A stretch of 5,222 nt of DNA from Candidatus Zixiibacteriota bacterium (lineage in GTDB: Bacteria > Zixibacteria > MSB-5A5 > GN15 > FEB-12): the NCBI GenBank assembly GCA_030642845.1, contig DAOWMZ010000179.1, positions 1 to 5,222 of the forward strand, written 5' to 3'. A program made the position numbers and the translations under genes. Position 1 is the stretch's first letter. Each line of letters begins with the position of its first letter. Positions 4,952 through 5,222 of the stretch are shown piece by piece. The notes under the pieces were generated by a model. That model searched no databases, was not told the origin of the DNA, and saw only the letters and a program-made list of their open reading frames with translations.

Positions 4952-5222
4952 CTAGGAGTCCTTTGCGCGTCTTGTTAGCCTGTCAAGTCCCTCCTGTATG
5001 TGCTCACCGATCCGCCGCAGTACTTGCGGGGAGCTGGTGGGCAGGTCTTGGATCTCCTTCGTGTTGAAGGAAAACGTCTCCCCGCCGATGGTGTGGCAAT
5101 AGCTCAGCTCGATTTCTGGACGCCCAATAATCAGGGTCAACAGCGTCTGCGGGATATCCCCAATGGGCTTCATATCTATGTGGCTCTGGTGAAAAGTCGC
5201 CCTCACTCGGGTACCCTTTCCA
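4952..5222 (-). CDS. C-terminal part of a probable GHKL/HATPase_c ATP-binding protein (5' end outside window)
   Basis: Read on the minus strand from the window edge, the frame is open with GKGTRVRATFHQSHIDMKP. This resembles the end of a GHKL ATPase fold, where a G-x-GT loop (here 5221-5210) closes over ATP and is followed by a beta strand. The following IGDIPQTLLTLIIGRPEIELSY and GETFSFNTKEI resemble the C-terminal extension of a family of stand-alone ATP-binding proteins that I recall being encoded near NuoE-like and [FeFe]-hydrogenase genes in anaerobes. That link is from memory and untested here. The protein ends in a basic, helical tail (RIGEHIQEGLDRLTRR) at a TAG (4954-4952). A GTG at 5206 could be read as a start, but it is probably internal, because the homologous-looking residues continue upstream of it to the edge. 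GC is about 55%, higher than everything else in the window. Confidence 0.6.
   Translation of the reverse strand, partial: GKGTRVRATFHQSHIDMKPIGDIPQTLLTLIIGRPEIELSYCHTIGGETFSFNTKEIQDLPTSSPQVLRRIGEHIQEGLDRLTRRAKDS

Noticed and set aside
4765..4952. 8-mer GCGCCCAC at 4765-4772 and 4945-4952 as an attachment or target-site repeat
   Set aside because: It is only eight bases long, one copy lies in the conserved-looking WWRGR codons, and it does not resemble the end of ssrA.
5204..5206. GTG at 5206 as the start of the minus-strand HATPase-like gene
   Set aside because: The frame stays open upstream to the window edge and the residues there (GKGTR) form the expected G-x-GT loop, so the GTG is more likely an internal Val.
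3553..5222. attR copy of the ssrA 3' end that would define an island
   Set aside because: I found no repeat of the T-loop or CACCTCCA end downstream within the window.
1..5222. CRISPR array or insertion sequence
   Set aside because: There are no regularly spaced repeats, no transposase-like reading frame and no terminal inverted repeats with target duplications.

Overview
The window comes from a Gram-negative, LPS-making bacterium. It carries consecutive genes for 3-deoxy-D-manno-octulosonate (Kdo) synthesis, lipid A acylation and LPS export, and LptC has a lipoprotein signal. The tmRNA tag reads GESNYAMAA, which resembles the GE-x-NYALAA type I know from Bacteroidota and relatives. This points, with low certainty, to the FCB superphylum or a related candidate phylum. 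I cannot name a species.

Layout. Positions 2-2351 (+) hold a tight operon-like run: the 3' part of kdsC, kdsD (4-nt ATGA overlap) and an LpxL/HtrB-type acyltransferase (2-nt gap). It ends in an intrinsic terminator whose 5' arm lies in the last codons of the acyltransferase. lptC follows at 2418-2987 (+). The usual partners lptA and lptB do not follow it. Instead there is a 210-nt non-coding stretch with a plausible sigma70-type promoter and three successive short palindromes. The first palindrome fits the core of the Bacillus-type LexA (SOS) box. This stretch leads into a complete one-piece tmRNA gene (ssrA, 3198-3552).

Only 24 nt after ssrA an AT-rich DUF4238-family gene begins (3577-4700, +). 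It is broken by a one-base frameshift that is best placed in a run of seven A residues. No ssrA terminator is visible between the two. The position directly behind a tmRNA gene and the drop in GC suggest an accessory insertion, but no integrase or second attachment site is in the window.

On the minus strand, converging on DUF4238, are an AT-rich 75-codon ORF of unknown function (4717-4944) and, upstream of it, the C-terminal part of what looks like a GHKL/HATPase_c ATP-binding protein (4952-5222, running off the window end). The last segment is about 55% GC by hand count, against roughly 42% for the Kdo genes and about 30% for DUF4238, so the right half is a compositional mosaic.

Together, the left half makes and exports LPS: KdsD and KdsC act in Kdo synthesis, the acyltransferase finishes lipid A, and LptC works in transport. 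ssrA provides trans-translation (ribosome rescue). The right half is accessory or unassigned. All assignments were made by eye from motifs, with no database search.
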